Below are positions 22,245 through 35,319 of a stretch of DNA of 64,000 nucleotides, one piece after another (within the stretch, counting starts at the first letter, position 1; the number at the start of each line of letters is the position of its first letter). The notes beneath the pieces were generated by a model that saw only the letters and a program-made list of their open reading frames with translations, was not told the origin of the DNA and made no database searches. The position numbers and the translations under genes were made by a program. The stretch is from Plantago ovata (lineage: Eukaryota > Streptophyta > Magnoliopsida > Lamiales > Plantaginaceae). The stretch is from positions 13,915,745 to 13,979,744 of the forward strand of contig CM051456.1 in the NCBI GenBank assembly GCA_028274465.1, in the 5' to 3' direction.

Positions 22245-25200
22245 AAACTAAACAGATAATATGAGACTGGAATGTAGCACATTCTTCCTCAAACTGAAAA
22301 ACCATGTCCACACAAGTCATGTTGAGTTGAGATAACGAAATGTACTTCGATCTCATCACATTTTACTTTTTCGGATAAGGAAAATAGTGACCAAGGCTAA
22401 ACCCTTGAAATACAGACAGACACTTGCAACCTGCCAGTCCAGACAAACAAAATACAATCTAGTAATTATCTCATGTTGCCTTTTCCTCAACCTTCATACT
22501 AGTTTTTACTCTTGTCGTCTTCAGAAATTTGAACATTTTCTAGCTGGTTAGTGACCTCGTCTGCTGCATCATTTGCGTTCTGTACAGATCCGTTGTTCAT
22601 TGGAGCCTCCGGCTCTGCATTGTTCAGCGGACCAGTTTGCCATATTCTGATAGTCCCATCCTCGGACCCAGACGCATAAGATTCACCTCCAGGTGAGAAA
22701 CGCACACAGTGAACTGGGCCATGGTGCCCCTTATTGCAGCCTGAATTAAACCACAGAGATGTCAAGGCAAAATCAATAATGAAAGACACAGGTGAATACT
22801 TCATTTATGAGGGGAATAAACTATGGTGTTAAGTGTGACAGTGACTAAAGAGACTGAAACTAAAAAGACAACAAAAGGCAACAGCAAACGGGGAGGGAAC
22901 AGGTCATGCTGTACTGTGCATGTATGATGACTTCGAAAAGAATTATATACACATTGAGGTCTAGACTGTGTTCCTTTCTTCTATTTGAAGCCAGAAAGAC
23001 ACAATCAACTACTCCAACGCCTCTTGGCAACACATGACAATGAAACGAGTACAAAGTGTCTCAATTCTGATGCAACAACACACATGCAGCTCATTCATCT
23101 CTTGACAAATGGAATAAATTTACTTTCAGAGTACAATTTGTAGCACATCAGGAACCTCAAATTTCATGAAAATTTATACTTTTCTATAAACAAACACAGA
23201 CAATGATATTAACCTGATTTCATGAACATAATTTTTGCAAATTCAAACATAAGTACTGATGCTGCATAACCACATATTTTCATTGGATTGTGTTTTAAAT
23301 TTGTTCTACTTCTGTCTATGTGCTCAATATTTTCAGTGACCTTGTTCAACACATATGAACAACAAGGAGGAAACAATACCAGGATTACTGGAAAATGGCA
23401 GAAAACAAAAGGAATGAAGATAAAAGATTACTTGTGGAAAATTATTTTAACAACTGAAATACTAATGAACTTACCAACTTCAGCTCCAGTGTGAAAATCG
23501 AATACATGAATCCACATGTCTTCTCCACCAGCAACAAATTTGTTACCATACTTCGGCTCCAATGAAGCTGACTCCACAACACAAGGCATGTCATAACTTT
23601 TGACCAACCCAAAGCTGTTGAACAAGAATTTACTTGTAAATACACATTATCACAATCAAACAAGTGTGCTCGAGGATCTCATCACAAAAGTAATCAGGAA
23701 ACATAAAACTAGAAATAGACTTAACTGGTTTGCATCCCAGAACTTTACAGTTGACCCATCTGCAGTTGTTATGTAACGGCCATCTTGACTCACTTCAGCG
23801 CTGGTTACAGAGGACTTGGTCTCAAGTATCCGAACAATATTCCCCGTCCTCACATCCCACAACCTAATTTCAGCAGTGGATACCTCATTAAATACTCATA
23901 CTAACTCAAAAATCATATTGAAGTGGAAGGGGAACTGGAAATCTCAGAAGTTGCAAGCGAAACACAAGGAATTGGAGTACCGGACCAACGACATATTCAT
24001 TTGACGACATCATTACTTATAGAAAAAATTCTGAACAGTCATATAAATACTCTGTGGGTATATCAATTGCAATTGGAAAAATACTAAGAAACACAATGTG
24101 TAACAGTTGTAAGAAGATGAACCTACGCAAGTTGTCAAGTACAACAAACAAATTCAAGATCTAAGATACCTGTATCTGCTAATACTAGATAAACAATTAA
24201 ATCCACTTCCATAACATCTGAATACATAATGTTTAGACAAGAAATTACATAAGCATGAGTTGTCAGCAAAAAATGGGTGGAAAGAAGATTGGGGGCAAGA
24301 TTTCTGGCAAGGAAAGGGCATATTTGCATAAAAAAGAAGAGTAGCATATGTCAACACGGGAAACATTTAATTTGGCACTTGGTGAATCACATGAAAAGAT
24401 GAATACCTGAATTGTATTGTAGCATTATAGAGTAGGACAGGTTTTGCTACTCATTTCAATTAAGATTTAGGGATATGGCAGTTACTTCTCGTAGATTGTC
24501 TTTAGCACCATTCAATGTTTGTAGCACCATTCTTCAAACTTTGTTCGTCGCAAAATAATGCGTTTACTTCTCATTGATTGTCTTTAGCTTATCTTCAAAT
24601 ATCAAAACTTGATTCATTCTCTACAAGATTGAAGCGATTTGCTTCCAATTATCTAATAATTTTTCGAGATTGCTACTATTGAATTTCAATTATCAGCAAA
24701 AAAAAAAATGTCAATGTATGTATGTAGCATCATTTTGCAAACTTTTTTCATCGCAGAATAATGTGTTTACTTCTCGTTGATTGTCTTTAGCTTATCTCGA
24801 AAATATAAAGCCTGATTCATTCTATACAAGATTGGTACGATTTGCTTCCAATTATTGAAAAAAAAAAATTTAGTAGCACCCTACTTCAAAGTTGTCCTCC
24901 CAGGCATATAGGAAGGTAAAATTTCTTTTTATTTATCTTCTCTCAGGGTTCCAATGAAGGATACCAGTTGCATTCACATAAATCCAAATACAGAGGGTGT
25001 AAATGCATTAGATAAGAATCAACTGTTCAAGTAACATACCAAGCGACACACATTGAACTTAAAAAGACCTAGCATTGCCCTATATCACAACTCTGTTATG
25101 AACTAAGCCAGCACAAAATTTATTCATTTCAAACCAATATTTGTAATAAAAAAAATCAAATGGAGTGGTAAGAGAATGGATTCTAATCTAGTGTGGACAA

Positions 25201-27390
25201 GAAGCATAAACATGTTCTTTGTTCTGCTGCTTGTACACTCTGTTACCATTGACTAGACTATCGACGTGTTAATCCTAAAAATCACATAATTCAGCAACAT
25301 GGAAAAGACAAATTAGATACCAGAGAAAAATCAACTTAACATAAGTTATTACTAATTCAAACAGCACTGTAGGCAACTGTCAATATATTATCTTATGAAG
25401 TGAGTAAGTATTCAAAGTATGTCGAGTCCCAATTGAATGATCAGCATTAAGGTTTTCAATTCTATCAACATACCTCACCCCGCCCATATCGCTACAGGAG
25501 CCTAAGATTGTCTGATCACTGTGGAGCCAAGCCAGAGTCCTCACTGAACCAGGAGACTTCTCAATTTCTCTGGGTGGTGCATCAGGACGATTTAGATCAA
25601 ATATCCGAAGAGTTTTTTCCACCCCACCGGTTAGCAGAAAGTTGGTATCCTGCAAACAGATAAAACAGTATATTATGTATATTATCACAATCTGCCAAAA
25701 ATCAATATGAAAATCTCTAAACCAAAAGCTTTAAGTATCTAAAAGAAAGAAAGAAAGAAAGAAAGAAAAAAAAAAGTGAAAGTTCAACCAACATTTGAGG
25801 CAAGCGTTCTATTATTGAGAAAATAGTACCTCTGAGAAGGCACACGTCCTAACTATGTGCTTGTGCTCGAACGAATGCAATACATCTCCAGTTAATGCAT
25901 CCCATAACTTCCTGAAAATACCATATATTAGAATGCAAAAGACATCTGCATGTTATATTCATCCAGAACTCAGCTCCTTACAAAAAGATATACAGTAGTA
26001 TATAACAATACAAAAGACATATTTGAGCTCATACGCAGAAAAATCAGCTGATGCGGATGCAGCACGCAGAGCATGTTTATCCAGGCAACAACTCCACACT
26101 GCACCTTTATGCCCTTGAAAAGTTCCAATCCAGTCTCCAGTCTCTCCATTTCTTAGCATTGGTGTGGAATCTGGAAAAGAAGAGCTAGTTACCATATGTA
26201 CTTTATATAGTTCAATGATCGATTAAAAAACTGTTTTAACATGAATATCACATCCTACAGATTATTCTAGGACACATGAATTACATATTGAGTAACAAAA
26301 CTCATGTGCTAAAGCTTTTGCAACAAAAAGAGTAGGGTACTGCTTCGTTTCCCAAGCAACAAATGTGGTACAAAAGTCCAGAAAGGATAAGAACGAGCAA
26401 ACCGTGACAAAGCATTTATATAAATGATTCATCCAAAATGTTTAAATCTTCTCCACAGAACTAATAAACTTAGTATCTAAACATCCCAAGACAATACTTC
26501 CAAAAACTAGATTAAAAATAACAAATGTACGCTCAGCGCTATAACTAGAACCGAATAATCATGCCTATACTCCACATTCATCGGCACCAACGTAGGACAA
26601 TTGAAGACAAAGGAAACTAGAATAAAACAAAGTTTGTTCGATCAGCCTCGATTATATAGCTACGTGAAGCACAACACGACAAACCGCTTCAATCAACAAC
26701 TAAATAGTTTGCATCTAAACAGTGATCACCAAAAAAATGACTGTATGAAGCACAACACGACAAGCACGGCACGCCATTTGACAACTACATAAATTTGCAT
26801 ATAATGAATCTCAATAACATAGATCATAGAAAGTAAATCAATCATGAGTTCCAATTGGGGAAAATGTTTTACCCTTGCTAGCACTAACAAGGAAGTAACC
26901 ATCAGGCGTAATCGGACTGTAGAACAAATCAACAACTGGACGAGAATGCCCATGGCAAACCAACGGAGCAACAACCTTCTTCTTATCCATTTCTCCTCCT
27001 GAGTCTGAGTGCAACACAAAATGTTCCCTTCACTGATTGCCCTATACAACGGAAGCCAAATCAAATCTAATCTGACCAAGGCCAATTTGTAAAAACCTCA
27101 AATTCACACAATTGACACCGAAATTACACCTAATTGACTGATTTTATGAGATCAAAACCAACGAACGGGAAGAACAAGTATGTATTTATCTATATGTATT
27201 GGCGGCAATGTAAACAGGTGGGAAACCCTAATCCTCGACGAATTTCGGAGCTGATCCACACCTCCTAACCCCTAAGCTGGATAATCAAAGTTATTCTTCC
27301 TTTCTTTCAGTAAAAATAAAAATGAAGAAGAAAAAATCTAAGCAAGGAGAAACTCCATTGTTAGGGCTAGGCGCAAGGAATGTAATTGGA
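22245..27390 (-). repeat. tandem duplication unit A (STRAP)
   Basis: Sequence similarity with 28800-34995 continues through introns and about 400 bp beyond the start codon, including GGCTAGGCGCAAGGAAT. At the 3' side it extends to AAACAGAT..ATGAGACTGG. This shows a DNA-level segmental duplication rather than retroposition. The unit lacks the hAT-type insertion found in the sister copy. Confidence 0.85.
22499..26990 (-). CDS. STRAP: STRAP-like WD40 repeat protein, copy A
   Basis: Seven coding exons: 26873-26990, 26035-26170, 25830-25911, 25474-25649, 23726-23863, 23475-23614 and 22499-22740. They total 1032 bp and encode 343 residues. The protein follows serine-threonine kinase receptor-associated protein (STRAP/unrip) along its length: [78 protein letters not shown] and [19 protein letters not shown]. 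These are the blades of a WD40 propeller. In animals STRAP works with the SMN complex and TGF-beta receptors; the plant role is not well defined. Compared with copy B it ends ten residues earlier because one extra A shifts the frame just before the stop (DDKSKN-stop against [10 protein letters not shown]...). The exon 5 donor reads GTTAAG rather than GTAAGT. Probably still functional. Confidence 0.92.
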
Positions 27391-27400
27391 CGAGCATGGC
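26991..27400 (-). promoter_or_regulatory. leader and promoter region of STRAP copy A
   Basis: Upstream of the start codon, about 27230, lies GAAACCCTAATCC (plus strand), which contains the AAACCCTA telo-box common in promoters of plant growth and translation genes. The same motif is kept at the matching place in copy B (about 34815). Conservation between copies supports a shared promoter, although the element is only inferred to be active. Confidence 0.4.
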
Positions 27401-27540
27401 TTTATATAGGACTGGCTGGACTCGGACGGAGCTACATTTCCTACTTACGGTCAAGTCCTCTTACACCTGTGCTAGTAGTAGTTAGCCAATTTAGCCGCTC
27501 AGACTAACTTCAGTCTGGTTCGAGCTGGCTCCTTAATACC

Positions 27541-28005
27541 ATCTATGATCGATTCTTTAATCTTTATATATTTTATTTGCATTAAGAATGATGAGTATGA
27601 AACTCTTATTTATTTCGTTGAATATAACTGAACTGAATTGAACAGAACGTGAATAGAACTGAACATAATTAATTTGTAGTATAAAATATAACTAAGCAAG
27701 TATGAACAGAACTGAACTGAAAATAATAAGATTTCATATGAAGAGAACAGAACCAATGTCTAACATCCGATTTAAATTGATGACCGACGTTTACAAATGG
27801 AGTAAACACAGTATCCATTTAACTATCATTAAAAGGTTGATCGAATACGCAAAAGAACATTTTCTTAAACTTTTTACCTATTTAAAACCCGTGATGAATT
27901 TTCATTATAAGCCTAGCGAAGATTTCATTTGTTCCATTTTAATTTTGTGTAATGGGTTATTTATATTTACACATATGACATTTCCACGTAACAATCATCA
28001 ACATA

Positions 28006-28060
<55 letters not shown>

Positions 28061-28790
28061 TGACATAAATAAAAGGACACAATATTGCACTTTGCCTTTA
28101 TGTGACATAATTGATATTTCATATGTTTGTCACTGCCAAAATGCCGACCCACACTTAATGTGGATGGTAAATCCTAGCAAAATTTGCCAAATATGTACTA
28201 ATGTATTTAGTTAGGTGATATTACAAATGTAACGATTTAAAGTGTTGAAAGATAATAATAACACTATGTGACTCGTTTAGAAAACGAATACAATTTCAAG
28301 TATGAACTCAAGCCGTACACTTCAGCCGGAAACAAGCTCTAAGTGAGCTCGTAATGAAAAATGAATAAAAGTAACTAACGTAGTTTATCGAATATGGATG
28401 TATCATGTGTCATGAGCTTACTGGTTATCATAAAGTGAAGCACTAAAGTGAGCTTGAAAAACACCTCAAATTCGATTCGAACACCTTATTAAACTAGCGA
28501 GCTCTAGCCCTCTATAAATCTCGACTAGCATAACAAGGCAACAAAAGACATGGGCCTAACTTTACAGGCTCTCATCAATGGGTACATCATGTAGCCCATG
28601 CGCAGGCCATCCTAGCCAAGCCTGGTAAATGGGGACCTGCAGGCTCAGTAAATTGACATGCCGAAAGGCAACCTCTCTACTCAGCAGTCTCGACCTTAAC
28701 CTTGCATTTCTACAGAGGTCACCCTACTTTAAACCATCACCTGCGGGGGCAGGCAACCCATTGCTAAGAAGGTCGGCATTCCAATGAAAA
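27541..28790. other. spacer between the STRAP copies
   Basis: Holds a second copy of the GAACTGAATTGAAC-type dispersed repeat (27612-27760), an (AT)n microsatellite (28008-28057) and about 300 bp of GC-richer sequence (28480-28790) that I do not recognise. No gene was supported. Confidence 0.5.
28008..28057. repeat. (AT)n microsatellite
   Basis: About 50 bp of uninterrupted AT dinucleotides. Reading frames through it are artefacts. Confidence 0.95.
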
Positions 28791-29036
28791 AAAGAGAAAG
28801 GTTAAAACAAAACAGATCAGATGAGACTGGAAATAGCACATTCTTCCTCGAACTGACAAAACCATGTATCCAACAAGTCATGTTGAGAGAAGGAAATGCA
28901 GTTCTATCTAATCACATTCTACGCTTTGAGATCAGGAAAAAGAGTGCCAAGGCATTAAACCCTGAAAATACAGACACGATTGCAACCTGCCAGTACAGAC
29001 AAAAACTATAACACAAAATACAATCTAGTAATTATC

Positions 29037-32000
29037 TCATGTTGCCTTTCCATCAATCTGCCTTTCACTAGTTTTACTCTTGTCATCTTCAGAAATTTGA
29101 ACATTTTCAAGCTGGTTAGTGACCTCATCGGCTGCATCATTTGCATTTTGAACAGATCCATTGTTCATTGGAGCCTCCTGCTCTGCATTGTTCAGCGGAC
29201 CAGTTTGCCATATTCTGATAGTTCCATCCTCGGACCCAGATGCATAAGATTCACCTCCCGGTGAGAAACGCACACAATGAACTGGACCATGGTGCCCCTT
29301 ATTGCAGCCTGAATTAAACCAAAGAGACGTCAGGGCCAAATCAACACAGTAACAATGAAACACAGGTGCATAATTCATTTATGAACTGACCATGAGTTTT
29401 TGGTGGATACACAGTGGCTAGAGAGACAAACTAAAAATACAACAAATGCAACAGCAAACAGGAGGGAACAGGTGTTGTGATGTGAAAGCCTGAAAGCCCA
29501 TTACATGATAAAAGTAAAATGGACTAAAACCTAAAACCAACGACTCTGACACATCTTGGCAACACTTGACAACGAGACCAGAACAAGGTGTCTCAATTCT
29601 GATGCAACAGCACATACAGTTTATTCGTGTCAAGAGTGGAAAGAGTTTACTTGCATAGTACAATTTGTAGCACACCCAGTGTCTGCCAAAAGTACTGCAG
29701 AACTGGTTCCTCAAATTTCATATTTACACTTTTTCTATAAATGCATACAAAAAATGATATTTCAACATTTATGACTCCTATTGCCTAACCACATATTTTC
29801 TGTTGAGTTCTTGTTTTAGATTTATTTTGTCACCATGTGCTCTATATTAGTGTCCTATGTTAAGATATACGGAGTATGAACAGAAAGGCGTAAACAAAAC
29901 CAGGATTATTGGAATATAGTATAAAACTGAAAGAATGAAGACTAATTTGGTGGAAAATTGTCTCTTATGCTAACAACAGAAATACGAATGAACTTACCAA
30001 CTTCAGCTCCTGTGTGAAAATCAAATACACGAATCCACATGTCTTCTCCACCAGCAACAAATTTGTTACCATACTTCGGCTCCAAAGAAGCCGACTCCAC
30101 AATGCAAGGCATGTCATAACTTTTCACCAACCCAAAGCTGTTGAACAAGACTTTACGTGTAAATATACATTTTCACAATGAAGCAAGTGTGCTTGTGGAT
30201 CTCATCACCAAAGTAATAATGAAACATAAAACTAGAAATATACTTACTGGTTTGCATCCCAGAACTTCACGGTTGACCCATCTGCAGTTGTTATGTATCG
30301 ACCATCTTGACTCACTTCAGCACTGGTTACAGAAGACTTGGTCTCAAGTGTCCGAACAATTGTCCCCGTTCTCACATCCCACAACCTAGGTTCACCAGTT
30401 GATAACTTATGAATCATACATAAAAATTCACTTGGAAATTGGAAGGAACCTGGAATTCTCAGAAGTTGATGTAACAGAAACACATGGAATCAGATCAACT
30501 GGATATTTTTCTGAAGACATACATCTAAAAGAAATTCTGAAGAGTCATATATGAGAGCTCTGTATGTACAAAATTTGAAGTTGGGAAATATAACATATGT
30601 CAGATTTTTCATAAGAAACACAATGCGTACGAATATGCAAATTATCAAAAACAAACCAAGGTATCAAGATTCAGATACTGTGTCTAGGCCCTTTGACATT
30701 GCTAACTAGATAAAGAATCAAATCAACAACCAAACATATGAACGCATGATGTTTAGACCTAAGAAGCACCCATACGAATACGCATTCAAATACGAATTCA
30801 ATACGAATACGAAAAACGACAAAATTCAAAATATCAAAATACGAATACGTAAAAAATACGTTTTTTTTATACATACTTGTATATATTTTGTATATTATCT
30901 AATAAAATACTTTGAAATAGCCCACAAAAACTTAATAATCCAACACAACATACCAAACCAAAGCCCAACAATATATATACCATAATAAACAACAATTTGA
31001 TAACCTAACCCATTGCACATAAGAGCCCAATAAAATTAAAGCCCACACAAATCAGCAAGCAGCAAAGATACGTTTTCATATCAGCAAACAACAAGAAGCT
31101 CAAATTTCATCCATCAATTGAAGTATTTAACGCATCAAATTTTCTGCACCACACATAGCGTCTCTTGCGATGTCTCTGCACCATTTTTCCTCTATCTACT
31201 TGCCTTCTCTTGCACTACAACAAAGGTAAATTCCGACGCGGCGGCGTAGACAGAAGTTGCAGAGATCTGGGAACTGAAAACGTATTAAGGTAGGCTGCTT
31301 TTTTCTTATTTCTGTTTTTATTTGTTCACCCAATTACCCATACTTTCACGGACCAAGGTAAAAAAAAAAACACACTAAAAGATAATAAAGAACATACGTT
31401 TTTCGGCCGTATTTCACCGTATGCGTATGCCATACGTATTTTACTCGCATACTCTCGCTCAGAAACGAGCGGGTGCTTCTTAGGTTTAGACAACTAAGTA
31501 CATAGGAACGAGTTGTCAGCAAAAATGGGTGAGATGATAATCAGGGTCAGGATTTTTAGCTCTTGGAAAGGGCATGAAAAATCAGGATAGTTTGTTCCCC
31601 TTTTAAGAGTTTATGGAAGGAATGCAGCAGGTACTTGTTATATTTCAGCACTGGAATCATTTAATTTCGCAGTTTTTTTTTTCTTTTCTAATTAATCACA
31701 AAGACAATCTCAAGAAGATGAATACCTTAAATTGCACGATTGCATTCCAATATAGGACGGTTTTACTGCTTATTTAATTAGGGATATGGCTGTTACTTCT
31801 ATTGTCTGTAGCTCATCTTAAACTATCCTAATTTGAACTCTTTCGAGATTGCAACTATTTAATTTCAATTACTGGCAAAAAAGGAAATAAATAAAAATGT
31901 TTGCAACATCATTCTTCAAACTTTCGCCATTGCATAATTCTAGCTTTTACTTGCTCATTCATTGTCTTTAGCTTATCTTCAAAAATCAAAACTTGATTTT

Positions 32001-34548
32001 TTTTTCCTCTTTCAAGATTGGTGCTATTTACTTCAGAATATTGACAAAAGGTTATTAAATTTTTGTACTACGTTCGAAGTTTTGTCCCCACAACTTGACG
32101 GGAAGTTATCATTTTTCCCCCTTCCATGGTTCTATTGAAAGACAGCAGTTGCATTCATATAAATCCGAACAACAGAGGTGTAAAGGCATCAAACATTGAC
32201 CTACTGTTAAAGGAACATATCCCCTACGACAAACATCAAAACTAAGAAAGACCTATGATTGCCCAATCTCACAATTTCGTTATGAACTTAGCAACCCAGG
32301 TTATATTTATTTCAAATAAATATTTGTTTTGTGTAAACAATAAATAAATATATGTTTTCTGTGTAAACAAATTCATACGAAGTGGCAAGAAGTTGCATTC
32401 TAGTGTGAACAACAAGCCTTAAGGTGTTCTTTGTTCTGCTGCTTGTTTACTGTGCTAACTATCTACCTTTCTACTGTATAGTGTTTGAGCACTAAATACG
32501 ATGTACCATGCTATCAATGTGCAAGGCCTAAAAAAAGCACAACTCTGACAACATGGAAAGACAATATTATATAGTGGAGAATAATCCACATACCATTAGT
32601 TAGTACTCATTCAACTAGTAATGTAGGCAATCAACAATAGCATTTTATAGTCCTTCCGCCCCATTAAATGATATACATTTACCATTGAAAAAAAAAATGT
32701 TGTAAGTTAAACGATACACACAGTTTCTTTCCAAGATTTTATCTATTGTTAACCATATCTTTTTAAGTGTCTAGAAATAGCAAACAGAAAGCAATTAATG
32801 GAGCAGATGGGGTATTATGAAGCGAGTTAAGTATTAACAGTATGTTGAGTCCAAAATTAATGATCAGAATCAAGGTTTCCTCTCTATCCACATACCTCAC
32901 CCCGCCCATATCGCTGCAGGAGCCTAAGATCGTCTGATCGCTGTGGAGCCAAGCAATAGTCCTGACCGAACCAGGGGACTTCTCAATTTCTCTGGGTGGC
33001 GCATCAGGTCGATTTAGATCAAATATCCTAACAGTTTTTTCCATCCCTCCAGTTAGCAGAAGGTTGGTGTCCTGCAAATATATAAAAGGTATACTCCTAT
33101 TATGTACTGTATAGTATCACAATCTGCCAATACTCAATATGACAGAAATCTGAAAATCTCAAACCAAAAGCTTTTAATAGCTTAAACAAAGAATAGAAAA
33201 TAAGAAGGAAAAGTCATGTTCCACCATTATTTGTTACAAGTATTCTATTATTGATAAATTAGTACCTCAGAGAAAGCACAGGTACGAACTATGTGCTTGT
33301 GCTCAAAAGAATGCAATACATCTCCAGTTAATGCATCCCATAACTTCCTGCAAAAATCCCATATATTAGATAGCTGTGGCAACTAACATGATCAATAAAG
33401 TTCAGCATACTGATGAACAACTACTAAGCACGATGCAAAAGAATACCACATGTTATATAAGAGATCGTGACTAGCATAAACGGTTTATATTCATCCAGAA
33501 CTCATTCGTTATAAAAATATATATAACAGTACACAAGACAGATTCTTGAGCACATACGCAGAAAAATCAGCTGATGCAGATGCAGCACGCAGAGCATGTT
33601 TATCCAGGCAACAACTCCAGACTGCACCCTTATGCCCTTGAAAGGTTCCAATCCAATCACCGGTCTCTCCATTTCTTAGCATTGGTGTGGAGTCTGGAAA
33701 AGAAGAGGCAATGCCAATAAGTACTTAATAATCCAATCTCAGATTATGAACTGATCTAACACCGCCATAACATGAAGACCACATCCTTTAGATTATTCTA
33801 AAATACCAAAAGTTATACGCTACGGCTTTTGCAAAAACGAAGATTATTATCTTGGTTCATTTCCCTAGCAATAAATGTGGACAAAGAAGTCCAGAAAGAA
33901 TTAGCACAAATAAATCCTCACAAAGCATGTATATGAAAATTCGCGTTCCTTTTGGATTTCCTTTTTGATTCCTCCAAAATGTTTTACATTGTCTCAACGT
34001 TACTAATAAACTTATTATCTAAACTTCCCAAGACAATACTTTCAAAAACTAGATCGAGAGTAACAAATTTAAGCTCGGCGCATTAACTAGAACCAAATAA
34101 TTGTTCTGATTTTCCACATTAGTTGGCACCCTCTAAACATGATTAAAAAAAGACAAAGGAAACAAGTTCTGTTCGATCAGCCTTGATAAGATAACTATAT
34201 GAAGCACAACGAGACAAACTGTACGTTCCTACAATCGATAACTAAATAATTTTCATTTGATCATAAATTACCACAAATGACTACACGAAGCACAACAGTA
34301 CATGCCAATCCATACTTACACAAATTTGCATTTAATAAGAAATCACCACAAATAAATAGTACTCCACAGAGATCATAGAAAGTAAAAATAATTCATCAAT
34401 CATGAGTTCCAATTGGGGAAAATGTTTTACCCTTGCTAGCACTAACAAGGAAGTAACCATCAGGCGTAATCGGACTGTAGAACAAATCAACAACTGGACG
34501 AGAATGCCCATGGCAAACCAACGGAGCAACAACCTTCTTCTTATCCAT
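29037..34548 (-). CDS. STRAP: STRAP-like WD40 repeat protein, copy B
   Basis: Seven coding exons: 34431-34548, 33558-33693, 33266-33347, 32896-33071, 30248-30385, 29998-30137 and 29037-29308. They total 1062 bp and encode 353 residues. Exons 1-6 have exactly the same lengths as in copy A, and the last is 30 bp longer, ending [10 protein letters not shown]. Roughly ten amino-acid differences separate the two proteins (for example [11 protein letters not shown] against [11 protein letters not shown]), so both appear to have been under constraint. WD40 blade motifs and the [10 protein letters not shown] segment typical of STRAP are intact. The introns are longer than in copy A, partly because of a 725-bp hAT-type insertion in the fourth intron. 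The 5' flank shares the telo-box-like AAACCCTAATCC. Confidence 0.94.
30759..31483. mobile_element. hAT-type MITE in a STRAP intron
   Basis: A 725-bp insertion with perfect 13-bp inverted ends CTAAGAAGCACCC / GGGTGCTTCTTAG, flanked by an exact 8-bp direct repeat GTTTAGAC (30751-30758, 31484-31491). Eight-base target duplications mark hAT elements. No transposase frame is present. The duplicate gene at about 24229-24240 has a single uninterrupted ATGTTTAGACAAG at the matching position, so that copy keeps the empty site. The interior has short inverted TACGAATACG / CGTATGCGTA-type motifs near the ends. Confidence 0.9.
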
Positions 34549-35033
34549 TTCTCAAGATATCCAAAATTGCAACCCAGAAAAGTTCGTTTCCCCAATTTCT
34601 AAAGGCTAGACAATGAAAGCAAAATTAAATCAATCCAGATTAAGAAAATCCAAAATGATCAAAACCACAAATTCGAACCAACTGACAGAGAAATTACGCC
34701 TAATTGCCTATTTTTGTAGATCAATTGATCAAAGAAACTAAAACAAATGAAAAGAACAGGTAGCCTATAGGTAGGTATGAGACTGTATGTATGTGTATAT
34801 GTATCGATTCGGCGGCAATGAAACCCTAATCCTGGGGTGATAAGACGAATTTCTGAGCTGATCCTCACCTCCTAACCCTAGACAGGATAGATCAAAGTAG
34901 TTATTCTTCCTTTCAGTAAAATTGAAGAAGAAAAAAAAGAAAGAAAAATCTAAGATAGGTACAAAAACTCCATTATTAGGCTAGGCGCAAGGAATTGTCA
35001 TTTGCGCAGAACGGTATATATAGGAGACGATGA

Positions 35034-35295
35034 TACTCCTATGTACCACTACAATTTATCCAAATTTTGACTTTTTTTTTTTTACTATAACTTTCGACTT
35101 TATCACAAGATACTCTTAAATTAAAATGACAAAATATTTAACAAAATGATATCATGAAAATATAGACCTTAGGTTTTCATAATATGATTTTATTGCATAT
35201 TTTATTATTATAATTTAAAAGTAATTCGTAATCAAATTCAAACCATATTGACCGAAAAAATCAAACTGGGTAACTATAGTGAGACGGGGGGAGTA
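35034..35295. mobile_element. Stowaway-like MITE (second family)
   Basis: Left TACTCCTATGTACCACTACA and right TAGTGAGACGGGGGGAGTA are imperfect inverted ends around about 260 bp of AT-rich, non-coding sequence. It lies just upstream of STRAP copy B and is absent from the corresponding place beside copy A. Confidence 0.6.
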
Positions 35296-35319
35296 TGTCA
35301 ATAAGGAGTTTGATAAAGC

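Noticed and set aside
27702-28058. 118-codon frame ending in YIYIYI
   Set aside because: Its end is translated AT microsatellite and the rest resembles no protein.
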